A stretch of 64,000 bases of DNA from Mermis nigrescens (Eukaryota; Nematoda; Enoplea; Mermithida; Mermithidae). The position numbers were made by a program, and so were the translations under genes. Where the stretch lies: positions 806,001 through 870,000 of the forward strand of contig JAVLUZ010000165.1 of assembly GCA_036768485.1 (NCBI GenBank), given 5' to 3'. The notes under the pieces were generated by a model. The model saw nothing but the letters and a program-made list of their open reading frames with translations. It made no database searches and was not told where the DNA came from. Of the stretch, positions 53,508-64,000 are shown piece by piece; position 1 is the stretch's first letter; every line of letters begins with the position of its first letter.

Positions 53508-56500
53508 GACACAACTTCTGAGAAGTTCGACCATCGATGTGATAAGTGAAAAATAAATTTGCCTGAAAATCAGCTATATTAGGTACTTTTTGACGCTGAG
53601 CACGAAATTGATGATCATTTTGCTTGGAACTCAAAATTCATCTAGCTACCGTAACCCAAAGTTTACGGTTTTGTCAATTTTTGCAATATTTTATAGTCAT
53701 TGCCTTAGGCTGTGCCCTGTCTTCAGTTTTAGTGATAAACTCATGAAATTCTATCCATTGACCAACCGATAAATGCGGTTTAAACTACAGAAGAGAAATC
53801 CGGGAAAAATAAATTTTTACACTTTGCACAACTGTTTAAAGTCGTCTTTTTCTTGATGAAAAATATAAAATTTTACACTAAAAATGGCGTAACGTGCTCA
53901 ATACATGAGTGCGACAAAAATTTTTTTCCACAAATATGTGTTTCTATGTAGTACATATAATCACCGAAAATTACGGAAAAAAGTTCCCAGCAGCAGAAGT
54001 TACACAGGTTTTACTAATTTCTATTAATGCCCTATTCTAATAAAATTGGGCGCAAGAATTGATGCTGCATCATCAATATGAGAACAGAAAATAAGATAGT
54101 TTAAGAAAATATGAATTCTTATATCTTGTACGTGGCTGTAAAATATCAACAGAAAATCACTTTTGGAGCATGAGTTATACGGGTTTTTACTAATGTCATT
54201 ATGTAATTTTTAACCAAAATTATACAAAAAAACTAATGCAACATAGTTAATCCGCGGCACAACAAATTCTACTTTCCATGATCCTGCTTGGTTTGATTCG
54301 ATCCTTAACTCTCGAAAATCGCGGAAAAATCTTGCCAAACTAAGTAAAGCTGATTTTCTTAACTTTGGCAGAGACGTTATTTTATCGAAATTCGGCGAAA
54401 AAAATTGATGCAGTATCTACAAACTGTGAGCAAATGATAAGGGATTGTTATATTGTATGTTGTGAAAAGTTTAACGACAATGTCTTATAAAACAGCAATT
54501 ATGTGGGTTGGGCTATCTTCCTAAGTAAACTTTTTAAACTTTTACACAAAAATTGATGCAGCAGACTTTGACAAACGTATATCTTGGAATGCCAGCTATA
54601 TTTTTGTAAAAAAATTATTTATTTTAGGAAACCAGATCAAGCAGAAGCTTATATGGGTATTATTAAACAATTATTTTGTTATGAAAATTTTATGCAAACA
54701 TTAACAGCACCTTTAATTTGACAAATGAAGCAAAAGGTCTTTGCAAACTTCCTACTATATTTTATTTCACGCGCACACTGAAATTTCATATACGAGTAGT
54801 AGGCAATTATTTAATCTTCATCTCTATGACATAATAAAATGAATTAGTTGAAAACCTTTTTCCAGTCGGTGTTTTGGCTCAGAAAATTAGAAAACTGGAT
54901 GCATGCATAGCATAGTGTAATGTATACTGATTTCATAGTGTTTTTGCATAGATTGACAATACGAAAAATGCTTTCGATTTTCCTTGCTGTTTTTTGCATG
55001 TTGCCGAATCAGTCAAAAAACTGTTTGATTCTCACCTTGAGATGGAGAATGATTTGTTAGATAGTAAATGTTTTGCTGCTAAATAGCCAAGCTACTATGT
55101 ATGTATTTTGTTTTTTTGATAACTTGAACGTCATTGCATATAGTCTTCTCTGCATGTTGAAATGATACAAAAACAAAAGCAAATGCAAAGAACAAAATTG
55201 TTTGGATGCACTGACCAATTTCGATAAATCCGCACCATCTTCAAAATGAAATAACTTTTGGTCTTAGATCTTTTACCACACACTATTTACATGCCACAAC
55301 ATTATTAGTTCATAAATATTAACCAGTATAACTACCATCAGGTTCACACACAGAAAGCAAGAAGGGAGCCTGCCCCACCCAAAATGGAAAATTTTTGATA
55401 TTCCGAAGGGTGATAAATTCTTGAAGTACTTCTACATATGTATAGTAGCGCCAAAACAGGTTTTTAGCGTATTTAGGTGCTAAAAAGCCAAATTTTTCTG
55501 GCGCTTGATGTTGAATTTATTGTTTTTATAGTCAAGTGTTCTAACCCCCGCGCATTACAAAATTGTTCATTGACTGAATGATAATAAGTCATATTTTGAT
55601 GGCTTTAGTCAAAGATTTTTGTGCACAAATATGCAATACTCAAATTTTCTTCAAAGTTTTTCTTCATTATTATATAGAGCCCGCCAAAAATAGCTCAAAA
55701 ATTTCTTTTGCCCTTCTCCAACGATTAACAAAATACATAGTTGCTTTCCCAAGTTTTTGTAAATTAAAATGTCTGCCAAAGTTAAGAAAATCCGCATTAC
55801 TTTAGTTTGGCAAGATTTTTCCGCGATTTTTGCGAGTTATGGATCAAATCAAAATAAGCACGATCATGGAAAGTAGAATTTGTTGTGCTCGCAGATTAAC
55901 TATGTTGCATTAGTTTTTGTGTAAAATTTTGGTTAAAAATTACATAATGACATTAGTAAAAACCCGTATAACTCATGTTCCAAAAGTGATTTTCTGTTAA
56001 TTTTTTACAGCCATGTACAAAATATAAGAATTCATATTTTCTTGAACTATCTTATATCCTGCTCCCATATTGATGATGCAGCATCAATTCTTGTGCCCAA
56101 TTTTATTAAAATAGGGCATCAATAGAAATTAGTAAAACCTGTATAACTTCTGCTGCTGGGATTTTTTTCTGTAATTTTTGCTGATTATATGTACAACATA
56201 GAAACACATATTTGTGGAAAAAATTTTTGTCGCACTCATGTATTGAGCACGTTACGCCATTTTTAGTGTAAAATTTTATCTTTTTCATCAAGAAATAGAC
56301 GACTTTAAACAGTTGTGTGAAATGAAAAAATTCATTTTTCCCAGATTTCTCTTCTGTAGTTTAAACCGCATTTATCGGCTGGTCAATGGATGAAATTTCA
56401 TGAGTTTATCACTAAAACTGAAGACAGGGCACAGCCTAAGGTAATGACTATAAAATATTGCAAAAATTGACAAAACCGTAAACTTTGGGTTACTGTAGCT

Positions 56501-56647
56501 ACTTGAATTTTGACTTCTAATCAAAATGATCATCAATTTCGTGCTCAGGGTCAAAAACTACCCTAAATAGCTGATTTTTAGGGAAATCTATTTTTCACTT
56601 ATCACATCATTGTACATAGTAAGGTCAATTTTCTCAAAATTGATCTC
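53508..56647. mobile_element. TTAA-flanked element with about 870-bp terminal inverted arms, 3.14 kb
   Basis: The left arm (53508-54375) and right arm (55771-56647) are inverse copies with scattered substitutions and small indels. For example, GTCTTCAGTTTTAGTGATAA recurs inverted at the other end. Terminal bases are GACACAACTTCTGAGAAG (left) and GAGATCAATTTTGAGAAA (right inverse), each directly next to TTAA (53504-53507 and 56648-56651). Removing the element plus one TTAA rejoins a family-B repeat without a gap, so the borders are firm. The 1.4-kb centre has no recognisable transposase. TTAA target use is known from piggyBac, but the ends are not the usual CCC type, so this is an unassigned non-autonomous, foldback-like element. 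Confidence 0.9.
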
Positions 56648-56960
56648 TTAAGCGTTTCCTGACGAAGCTCTATCTTTCTAGAGCATAAAAACATACAAAA
56701 ATTTTGAAAAAGCAAAAAAGTCGAACTAATTGAACAAAATATGAGTATAATGGCGCGAAGCGCCGAAAAATTTGCACTTTAGAGCAAATACATAGCTGAA
56801 ACGCTTAAAAAAAGCATCTTTTCTACAAATATTTAGAAAATTTTAACTTTGAAAAAATTCACGAATTCCGGGGAGGGGGTTGAAAAAGTTTTGCGGGAGG
56901 GAGTGGAAATTTATCTGGCGGGAAGGATGAAAATTCCCCTAAACCCTCCTTTCCTCACAA
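56648..56960 (+). repeat. Family B copy, right half
   Basis: It continues the copy interrupted at 53507: GCGTTTCCTGACGAAGCTCT, then AATGGCGCGAAGCGCCGAAA, ending CCTCACAATGTATGGTCC. Confidence 0.75.
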
Positions 56961-56964
56961 TGTA

Positions 56965-57215
56965 TGGTCCTGACCCCCAGAAATGGAAAAAGTGGGATTT
57001 TTTCGGAAAATGAGACAAAATAAAGGCCAAAAATGGATGAAAAACGTATACTTTCTTTAAAAGTGCCTTATTGACCAGAAATGTATAATAACATCGTTTT
57101 ACTATTTTAGCGCTTATACCATTTTCCGAACTCATTTTGGCTCAAGAAAGCTCAATTATTGACCCCCGGACAGGCTGACCCCCTCCCAGATCAGCCATGC
57201 TGTGCACATATGATT
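56965..57215 (+). repeat. Dispersed repeat family C copy
   Basis: TTTTCGGAAAATGAGACAAA, then TGACCAGAAATGTATAATAA, ending CAGATCAGCCATGCTGTGCA. It follows directly on a family-B copy. Confidence 0.75.
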
Positions 57216-57311
57216 TTGACTGTGCGAGTAGCTGGTCCGATTCATCAACTATCTTTTGAAATTCTTAATTTTTAAACTTAATAGTGAATATACAGTAATT
57301 CTACTCGTCAC

Positions 57312-57598
57312 CATACGTGGGCAGCAAAGAAAATTCTGTGGTGGGGTACAAAGATTTTTTGAAGGTAAAAAAATGGCCTTAAAAATGGTGGTATGGCGTT
57401 AAGATAAAACGGCCATCATTTTCGACGTTTCTCATCAAGCACTAATCAAATGGCATCGGTGCAAATGCGAAAAAAACGAACAAAAATTTGCAGGAAATGA
57501 ATTGTGGGGGGTATTCTTGATTTCTGGGGGTGGGGTATTTCGGTTTCTGGGGTCATACCCCCCAACCCCCCCCCCCTCCCACGCCTAGGTGTGCTCGT
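57312..57598 (+). repeat. Dispersed repeat family A copy
   Basis: Left end CACCATACGTGGGCAGCAA; core AAATGGCCTTAAAAATGGTG and TTCTCATCAAGCACTAATCA; right end CCTCCCACGCCTAGGTGTG. A family-E fragment with CACCATACATGGGCAGCAAC starts at 57600. Confidence 0.8.
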
Positions 57599-57997
57599 CA
57601 CCATACATGGGCAGCAACTTAATTCTGGGTGTCTGTATGGAATGCGTAAAAATGGCAGAAATTGTGAAAAAGCACGCCAAAAATTCAATTTTGAGGCAGG
57701 CGAGTACATACATGTGCAGTAGGGTTTTGAATTTGGCGCAACATTTTTCGAAAGATTTTGAAACTTTCGATTGGCTACGAAAGAATAATTGAATTCTGAT
57801 GATCTTAGCGAAAATCTGACTCGGGGCGCCGGAAAATTTATGATCCTAAAGCGGAAGAACCTTCCTGAATTATTGCTCTAATCCTGCATTAATAGCATTT
57901 GATGCGGAAGGTCGAAACTTTTAACACTTATGCTTGAAAACAGAAGAAAACTTTGCTGAAAAAGCTGTTTCTGCTCTGTATAAATCACCTTATAACC

Positions 57998-58178
57998 ATA
58001 GGTGAGCAGCACCGAAATTCTAAAGGGAGGGTGTCCAAAGTTTTTCTAAGGGCCAAAAAATGGTCTTAAAAATAATAGTATGGCGACGAAAACACTATTT
58101 TTCAGCGCTTCTCATCGGGCACTATCCATTGGCATCAAAAAGTTGCGAAATACCCCAAACCCGCCACGCCCATGTGTG
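57998..58178 (+). repeat. Dispersed repeat family A copy, shortened
   Basis: CATAGGTGAGCAGCACCGAA, then AAATGGTCTTAAAAATAATA and GGGCACTATCCATTGGCATC, and the right end CCACGCCCATGTGTGC. The middle right part is deleted. Confidence 0.75.
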
Positions 58179-58309
58179 CTAGAAAACCCATCCCTGATCG
58201 AAAACATGGCTCCCGGACCATCTAAGAATATGATTACTGACAGCCAGAAATCATTACAAATTACAAATCTTTTCCTTATCTGAGCCAATTATTTTGGACC
58301 AATGAGGGG

Positions 58310-58690
58310 TATGACCACCATTCGTGTTCAGCACGGGAATTCTGGGGGTCAAGCCCAAAAATTTTTTAAAAAGTGCCTTTCTAGGTAAAAAACGACGATT
58401 GCGCGTCAAAAACACAGCTTTTGGACGTTTCGGACAATGCTCGTTCTTTCTAGTACATAGGAATATATAGAAAATTTTCAGAAAAATTGAAATAAATCGA
58501 ATAAGTTGGACAAAATATCGTCAAAAATGAAAATGTATACCTGGCGCGAAATTTGAAGTTTTGAGTAAAAATAAGCTAAAAAATGCTTAAAAAGCCGCAC
58601 TTTACAATTTTTACAGAAAAATTGCCAATTCTGAATGGAAATGTCGCTGCAGCCATTTCGCGGGGGTCAGTTGCCATTTTAAGAAAATTT
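58310..58690 (+). repeat. Dispersed repeat family B copy
   Basis: GGAATTCTGGGGGTCAAGCC, then TTTTGGACGTTTCGGACAAT and AAATATCGTCAAAAATGAAA. This uninterrupted copy shows what the TTAA element broke at 53507/56648. Confidence 0.7.
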
Positions 58691-58699
58691 CTTGATCTG

Positions 58700-59900
58700 A
58701 AATTCGAGGGTTTATGAGATTTTCGGTCTTTGTGAGACCATCTTCTAGCCATTTAAATACCACATGAATAAAATTATTAATGCACTGCTATTTAAACAGT
58801 CGTCACATATTGCCTGCTGAAGCTTGTCTCGGCCTATCCGACTGCTGGCTTTATTATTCCTTAAATCTGTGTGTAGCCGCAGAAAATGATGGTATCGTCT
58901 GTACGAAAGTGTTAAATTGCAAAGTATAGATGAGTTGCAAAAATATGACTAATTAGTACGTGCTTTTATACTTGATATGTGATTGGCAAATTAAAAATTT
59001 TTTTAGGAAGGCTATAGGTTATCTTGCATAAGCGAGTTAAGTTGAAATTGAAAATCAATAGGTCTTTGAGCTGAGGAACTTTGAGAATGTTGTCCACAGA
59101 CAATGATGGCCCAAGTCAGCCTAGAGTGCTGTGAAAGCTGAAAATCATCCAAAATTTGGACTAACGCTGAATGAATCACATTTGTAGGCAGTCAACCACA
59201 GGCAGGAATTTTGGGAAATGACATACAAAGACTTTTGAGAACCATCGTCAATCATATTTTTCAAATTTCGCACAAACCCATGCATCGCCAATGATGAGCC
59301 CAATTCCACTTCGTTGCACACTAGTGTAATACTATTATGATGACAGAAATTGAATTCAGAAAGGAAAATTGTCAAATTTGTCGTGTTGAGACTATTTTTA
59401 GTATTTTTTCTCGACAGAAACCCAGAAATTAGCTAAAATACACTATTAAAGGTCGAAAATCCGTGTTTTATCGCACTGATAGCGCAACTGTACTATACTT
59501 TAGTACACGAAAATTCGCATGCACAACAACATACAAAGACTTTTGGAAACCGTCTTTGTGCATCTACAAAAAGACCTTGTACAAAAAACACTGTTCAGAG
59601 TAGGTATAAAATTCGACAAAACCTAACACAATTACTTTTTCCCTCATCGTACTTATTAAAATCATCTTAAACAATTGTGTTTTTCATAAATAGTTTTACA
59701 TCGGTGCGTCTGTCTCCTGTGAGAATAAGGGCAATAAATCACAAAATTAGCAATAGATTAACACTGAAAGTTCATTATCGGACACGAAACTTGTGAGCAA
59801 TAAAATCCAGAAGTTGTTCAATGCAATAATGTATGCCCAAACGAGCGGAACAGACTTGCTCGAAAGAGCATTTGAATGATCAATCCCATTTGATCCTATA
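58700..59900. other. Intergenic, nothing confidently recognised
   Basis: ACATACAAAGACTTTTGAGA (about 59220) and ACATACAAAGACTTTTGGAA (about 59529) repeat about 310 bp apart. No gene or clear element is seen. Confidence 0.4.
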
Positions 59901-59906
59901 ATTTTA

Positions 59907-60312
59907 TAGTCTATTGCACGAAACCTTGTGCATGGATCACAATTTATAAATAAGTGCTAATCGAGTACAAAAGCGGTTTAAACTGGACCAAAAATTACCA
60001 TATTGTTGCACAGCAACTGACAAACATATGAAGTTTTGCTAAGCAAAATTGTATGACAATAGGCTGAGTAGAAAGCCCTTTGTAGCTATTCGCTTGGGTG
60101 CTAAAAATTGATTTTCATGCACAAGCAGGGGCGGATTTAGGGGGGGCCCATTGGCCCAAAATAGTGCGCAAAATTAAGGATTTTTGAGCGATTTTCGGGT
60201 TAAAACAGCTAATTTTCCCGCAAAAGTCAGGGTTTTCCGCCCCTCTAGGGGTACCGCCCCTTAGGAAAATGCTTGATCCGCCACTGTGCACAAGGTTTCG
60301 TGAAATAGACTA
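59907..60312. mobile_element. TIR MITE (TAGTCTATT...AATAGACTA) split by an hAT MITE
   Basis: The left end TAGTCTATTGCACGAAACCT and the right-end inverse TAGTCTATTTCACGAAACCT continue inward as TGTGCA. The right arm is cut at TGCACAAG by the hAT MITE at 60126-60286. Without the insert the element is about 237 bp. Confidence 0.85.
60126..60286. mobile_element. hAT MITE, 161 bp, perfect 8-bp target duplication
   Basis: Ends CAGGGGCGGATTTAGGGGGG and TGATCCGCCACTG; flanks TGCACAAG at 60118-60125 and 60287-60294. It is the same family as 23762-23951 (shared TTTTTGAGCGATTTTCGGGT). Confidence 0.93.
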
Positions 60313-61454
60313 TTGCTTTATGACGCTGTTTTAAGATGAGAAATAGTACGTAATGCAATGCGAAGCAGCGTCCACGACATATTGCATTGTCTCCCAAAAG
60401 ACGAAATTTTAGTCCGATTCTTCGGAATAAGTACGTCTTAAAGAAACCAAAAAATAAGACGAAATAAAACTTCAACCGAACACATCGCTAAAACCCGTTT
60501 CGGACGAAACCGACGATCGAAAAGCATCTGCGCAAAGTCCTAATTTGAGAGTAAACTCTCCATACATTTATTTGATAGAGTAAAATGTACAAAAACAGAA
60601 TAAATCAATAAACGCTTGCCAAGCAAGTACAATTAGTAAACATAAATTTGCATAATACATTTAAACGAGTATGTCGCACCAGAGTAAAAGCTAATATAAA
60701 TGACACCCAGAATGAGTCAGATTCGGCTTAAATCGTGTGTAAACAATGAAACAGTATAAAAGGCAGACATGTACGAAATAATTATGCAAATAGAGCTCAA
60801 AAGCCGTTCTATTTCGAACGAATAGCGAAAAACTTGAGTACCTACCTATTCGATAAGGTTGACTTACAATAAAAGCTGCGATAATCTTACCTTGCATTAA
60901 GCAAAACAGTTTGAAAGAAATTTATGAACTGTTTACTACAGCATTTTATCTTTCCTAATGAAGCAATAAGTTCCAGTGTTTGAATTAATTGCCTGATTCC
61001 GGTTCGCTTCACATTAATTTATATTTTTAGAATTAAATTTGAAGCGCTAAATTTCGGTTCATTTTATACCTAAAATCTTTGAGCAGTGGCAACTTTAAAT
61101 TCGTTTTAACTTCCACATTGGTTCGCTGCAGCCTTACATTCTTCGAATAGAATCAAAAGCACGGGACTCCAATCCGCTTCACACTAAAACTTTTATAAAT
61201 AAATCGAAAACAATTTCATTTAGCGAGCTTTAAATTATAAGCATTTAGTTTGCAGCATATGCAAAACTTTTGTTTCAGTTTACAAAATTAGATAGTTCGG
61301 CTCTTCCGAAAACAATACCAACCGCGAATTCTCAAATACATAAATCGTTAAATTGAGTTCAATTTACCACAGTTTACATTTGAAGAATTAAGTTAAAAGT
61401 GTAAGAATCCAATTAACATCAAAATTTGCTAAAACACACCAAAAAATCGAACTG
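60313..61454. other. Intergenic, AT-rich, nothing recognised
   Basis: No exon-like GC rise, inverted repeat or dispersed-family core is seen in this stretch. Confidence 0.4.
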
Positions 61455-62063
61455 CGAGTCGAACTTCGATAATGCGTACACGGGATAATGCGTTTTCTCG
61501 CATAATGCGTACAGTTTGGCTAGGTCCGGACCGAAAGGCAATGTAAAACATAAGGCAATAGCATGGGATAATGCGTACTCGGTTAATGCGTAATGCGTAC
61601 AGCCGATTTCATCCATCGGCCTATGCCTGCATGTTAAACTACCCGGCTTAATGCATAAAGCGTGTATTTTTTCACTTCGGATAATGCGATCAGCTCTTCG
61701 GATAATGCGTACGGCTTTTATTTCGATCATGAACATTCCATGATCAGTTAAAATAGCGAAGTAGCGTACCCTATTACATTATTTCTCATTTCCTTCCTGG
61801 CAATACAATTTTCTGAATACGTTTTCTGTGTTCGACGAATACTTTAGGCACAGCGAAATGAATGATATCGAAGAGTTTTGAGACTTTAAGCGTGAAAATA
61901 TGTTAAACCAGAGTATTGCTGATTTTTTCTTTAAAAAATGATTTTATCGCATAATAGTGTATTCATTGTTAAAAATCTGGGGTATTCGGATAATGCGTAC
62001 ACTCGGATAATGCATACAGAAGGGCTTGGTCCCTTGGGTGTACGCATTAAGCAAGTTCGACTG
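61455..62063. mobile_element. Tigger/pogo-like MITE with internal ATAATGCGTAC repeats
   Basis: The left end reads CGAGTCGAACTTCGATAATG; the right-end inverse reads CAGTCGAACTTGCTTAATGC and is followed by TA. ATAATGCGTAC or its variants occur about ten times at both ends. Ends of the CAGTCGAAC type next to TA are known from pogo/Tigger-related elements. No transposase remains. The left TA was not found. Confidence 0.65.
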
Positions 62064-62667
62064 TACTTTCTATTCTTTAATGTTATGCAACAAGAATTTA
62101 AGTTTTCTCAACCTCATTATCGGATACTTTAGCTCACTTTACATTCTCATAATTTGGTTTAAGGCAGTAATTTTGAATTCAGTTTACAACATAAACAATT
62201 CTCATATCGTTCGAAAGGAAGCCGACCGCGTATAAATGATAATTGCACGAATAACATCCTCGAACTAAGTATAAAAGCGATATTGTACGCATTTTCAGGG
62301 GCAGTTTTGCAGAAATCGTCTACCTCGCATGAAATTTTGATTAATAAATAAGTCAACAATTATAGTTAACAATGTTTTTCGCTTTTCATTATAAGTGAGA
62401 TTCAACATTATGAATTTAAACAAGGCCGTAAATAACACGAAACGAGAGCCAGAAAAATTGTTTCGTCTATACCAAAAACAGGTCCGTTTTTTTAGATAAC
62501 AAATTCGGATTTTTAGGGATTTTCGACGATAAAAATCGATCGACAAAATGGCATAGAAAGCATGAAAAATCGATAACAAACGACGCTTGCCAACAACGCA
62601 ACATTATGATGCATTATTAGAATGCACATCGATAAAAAAGGCGGCGCCGATTTTTAGCAGCGAAAAG

Positions 62668-62767
62668 NNNNNNNNNNNNNNNNNNNNNNNNNNNNNNNNN
62701 NNNNNNNNNNNNNNNNNNNNNNNNNNNNNNNNNNNNNNNNNNNNNNNNNNNNNNNNNNNNNNNNNNN
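62668..62767. other. Assembly gap (100 N)
   Basis: Exactly 100 Ns, the usual placeholder for a gap of unknown size. A repeated 90-bp segment starts right after it. Confidence 0.99.
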
Positions 62768-62769
62768 GG

Positions 62770-62860
62770 ATACTAGGAAAAATCTATCTAAAGTCGCAAA
62801 ATCTGCTAAAAATCAGACTTTCTCTAAGCAACGCTAAAAATCGATGTATATTCTGCGGCC
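62770..62860 (+). repeat. 90-bp repeat unit, copy 1
   Basis: TACTAGGAAAAATCTATCTA, then AAATCTGCTAAAAATCAGAC, ending TATTCTGCGGCC. The same unit is inverted at 63279-63370 and direct at 63671-63743. Confidence 0.85.
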
Positions 62861-63267
62861 AACAGATTAAAATAAATATTTAACCATAAAAATGATTGAA
62901 AAAGCAGCACGTTAGCTATGCAGTAGCTATGGGAAATGATATTGAGTAAACTAACAGTCTTCTAAACCGATTGAATGAAATAGCAAACATCGGAGACAAT
63001 TGGAGACTTGGTTGGTTTTAAACAGTAGGAAACGCGTAAGTTGACTTGAAACAGACTAAATGTAGATACACTAGCATGCCCGAAACAATTGTGTGCACTA
63101 ACCAATCGGCCCCTGCTTTGCTTCCTATAATGCTCATAACAAAATAAAACAACTTTAAATACAATACCTCTTAGTTTTCTATCAATCAGGTGCCAGCAAT
63201 TTAAAAAAGTAACCTTGATAGATTTCGTACACTCTTATCTGAAACTTCGAACATTATTAAAAGAGAC

Positions 63268-63754
63268 ACTTTTTTAGAGGCCGCAGAATATTATTCGATT
63301 TTTAGCGTTGCCATAGAGAAAGTCTGATTTTTAGCAGATTTTGCGACTTTAGGTAGATTTTTCCTAGTATAATACATACACAATGCAAGTATAAATTGCT
63401 AAATACCTAATGACATTCGCTACAACACTGACAAAGATAGGAATAACTACAATTTTTTGTTAACAAAAAGTTGGGTACTAGCAAGAAAAAATGCTCCGAT
63501 GGAACAAAAAAAGGTAGAATATACTTAGAACAAAGAATTATCAAGGACGTAAAAGGAGGGGACTAGAAAAAGCTCCTATCTACAAATGTCACAAAATTTG
63601 CTTAAACTCAGAAATTTCCTAAACAAAGAAAAAATGAAAGCAAGTAAATCAAAGAAAAAACCTACCTGTGCCTAAAACTGCAAGATCTGCTAAAAATCAG
63701 ACTTTTTCTAAGCAACGCCAAAATCGAAGTATATTCTGCGGCCTCTGAAAAAAT
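63268..63754. mobile_element. Candidate MITE with about 90-bp terminal inverted repeats
   Basis: The left arm (TTTTTTAGAGGCCGCAGAAT, from about 63270) and the inverse of the right arm (TTTTTTCAGAGGCCGCAGAA, ending about 63754) are near-identical over about 90 bp. The matching extends to the T-rich ends, which copy 1 lacks. The length is about 487 bp. No target duplication is clear. Confidence 0.6.
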
Positions 63755-63777
63755 AGGTGAACCTTCTCATATTGTCC

Positions 63778-64000
63778 ACCATACAGTGAGCGGTTCCAAA
63801 AATATGAGGGGGGGTTTCAAATTGGAATATTGGCCTTAAAAATAGTGCTATGGCGAAGAAAACACCATTTTTGAAAGTTTCTTGTCTAGCTCTATCTATC
63901 GGTACCTACCAAAAAACCCAAAAAGAGCAGAAAGATTCAAAAAATTGAATTTCGGAGGTATTGTTGGGTATTTGCGTTTTCTTGTTGAGTATTTTGCCTT
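63778..64000 (+). repeat. Dispersed repeat family A copy, cut by window end
   Basis: TTGGCCTTAAAAATAGTGCT, then ATGGCGAAGAAAACACCATT and CTAGCTCTATCTATCGGTAC. It continues past the right edge. Confidence 0.65.

Noticed and set aside
53590..53772. Two very similar 60-codon frames (here and at 56372-56554 minus)
   Set aside because: They are the same part of the two inverted arms of the TTAA element. Open by chance, with no family match.
61419..61736. 105-codon minus frame
   Set aside because: It covers the ATAATGCGTAC repeats of a MITE; the repeated YALS-type motif comes from the DNA repeat.

Overview
This is a eukaryotic, AT-rich, repeat-dense window. Genes are split by many introns with GT-AG borders, and exons are clearly more GC-rich than their surroundings. 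Protein content (a receptor guanylate cyclase, an NDRG-family protein and CR1/L2-like LINEs), together with a mix of very short (66-69 bp) and very long introns, suggests an invertebrate, most likely a nematode. The mermithid/enoplean type is only a guess. An exact 100-N run (62668-62767) marks a scaffold gap.

Layout. (1) 1120-20300, minus strand: the 5' two thirds of a receptor guanylate cyclase, with 15 exons rebuilt by phase-consistent splicing. It has a signal peptide, an ANF-type ligand-binding domain, one membrane segment and most of the kinase-homology domain. The cyclase domain lies beyond the left edge. Its introns hold hAT and other inverted-repeat elements, a long (TTA)n array and many copies of short dispersed repeats. 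(2) 20300-27600: no confident host gene. It holds a deletion-derived PIF/Harbinger element, an hAT MITE with a perfect 8-bp target duplication, a 17-bp minisatellite and one unexplained coding-like stretch. (3) 27600-33300, plus strand: two adjacent, decayed non-LTR retrotransposons. The first has ORF1 with a PHD-like finger and an ORF2 whose RT core is deleted. The second is 5'-truncated and keeps the RT motifs. (4) 33803-40440, plus strand: an NDRG-family gene of eight exons with two frame problems that may be decay or assembly error. (5) 42834-49466, plus strand: a four-exon gene for a secreted Cys-rich protein with two fibronectin-III-like regions and a hydrophobic C-terminus. Its second intron contains an hAT nested inside another hAT nested inside a dispersed repeat. 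(6) 49467-64000: no host gene seen. The main feature is a 3.14-kb TTAA-flanked element with about 870-bp inverted arms, followed by further MITEs and an inverted-repeat family beside the assembly gap.

At least six families of short (about 200-350 bp) dispersed sequences cover much of the non-coding DNA. Several end in a similar motif resembling CATGGGCAGC or TGCACAGCATGGC. The three host genes do not form an evident pathway. The retrotransposons end about 500 bp upstream of the NDRG gene, and the transposons are nested several layers deep in introns and intergenic DNA.
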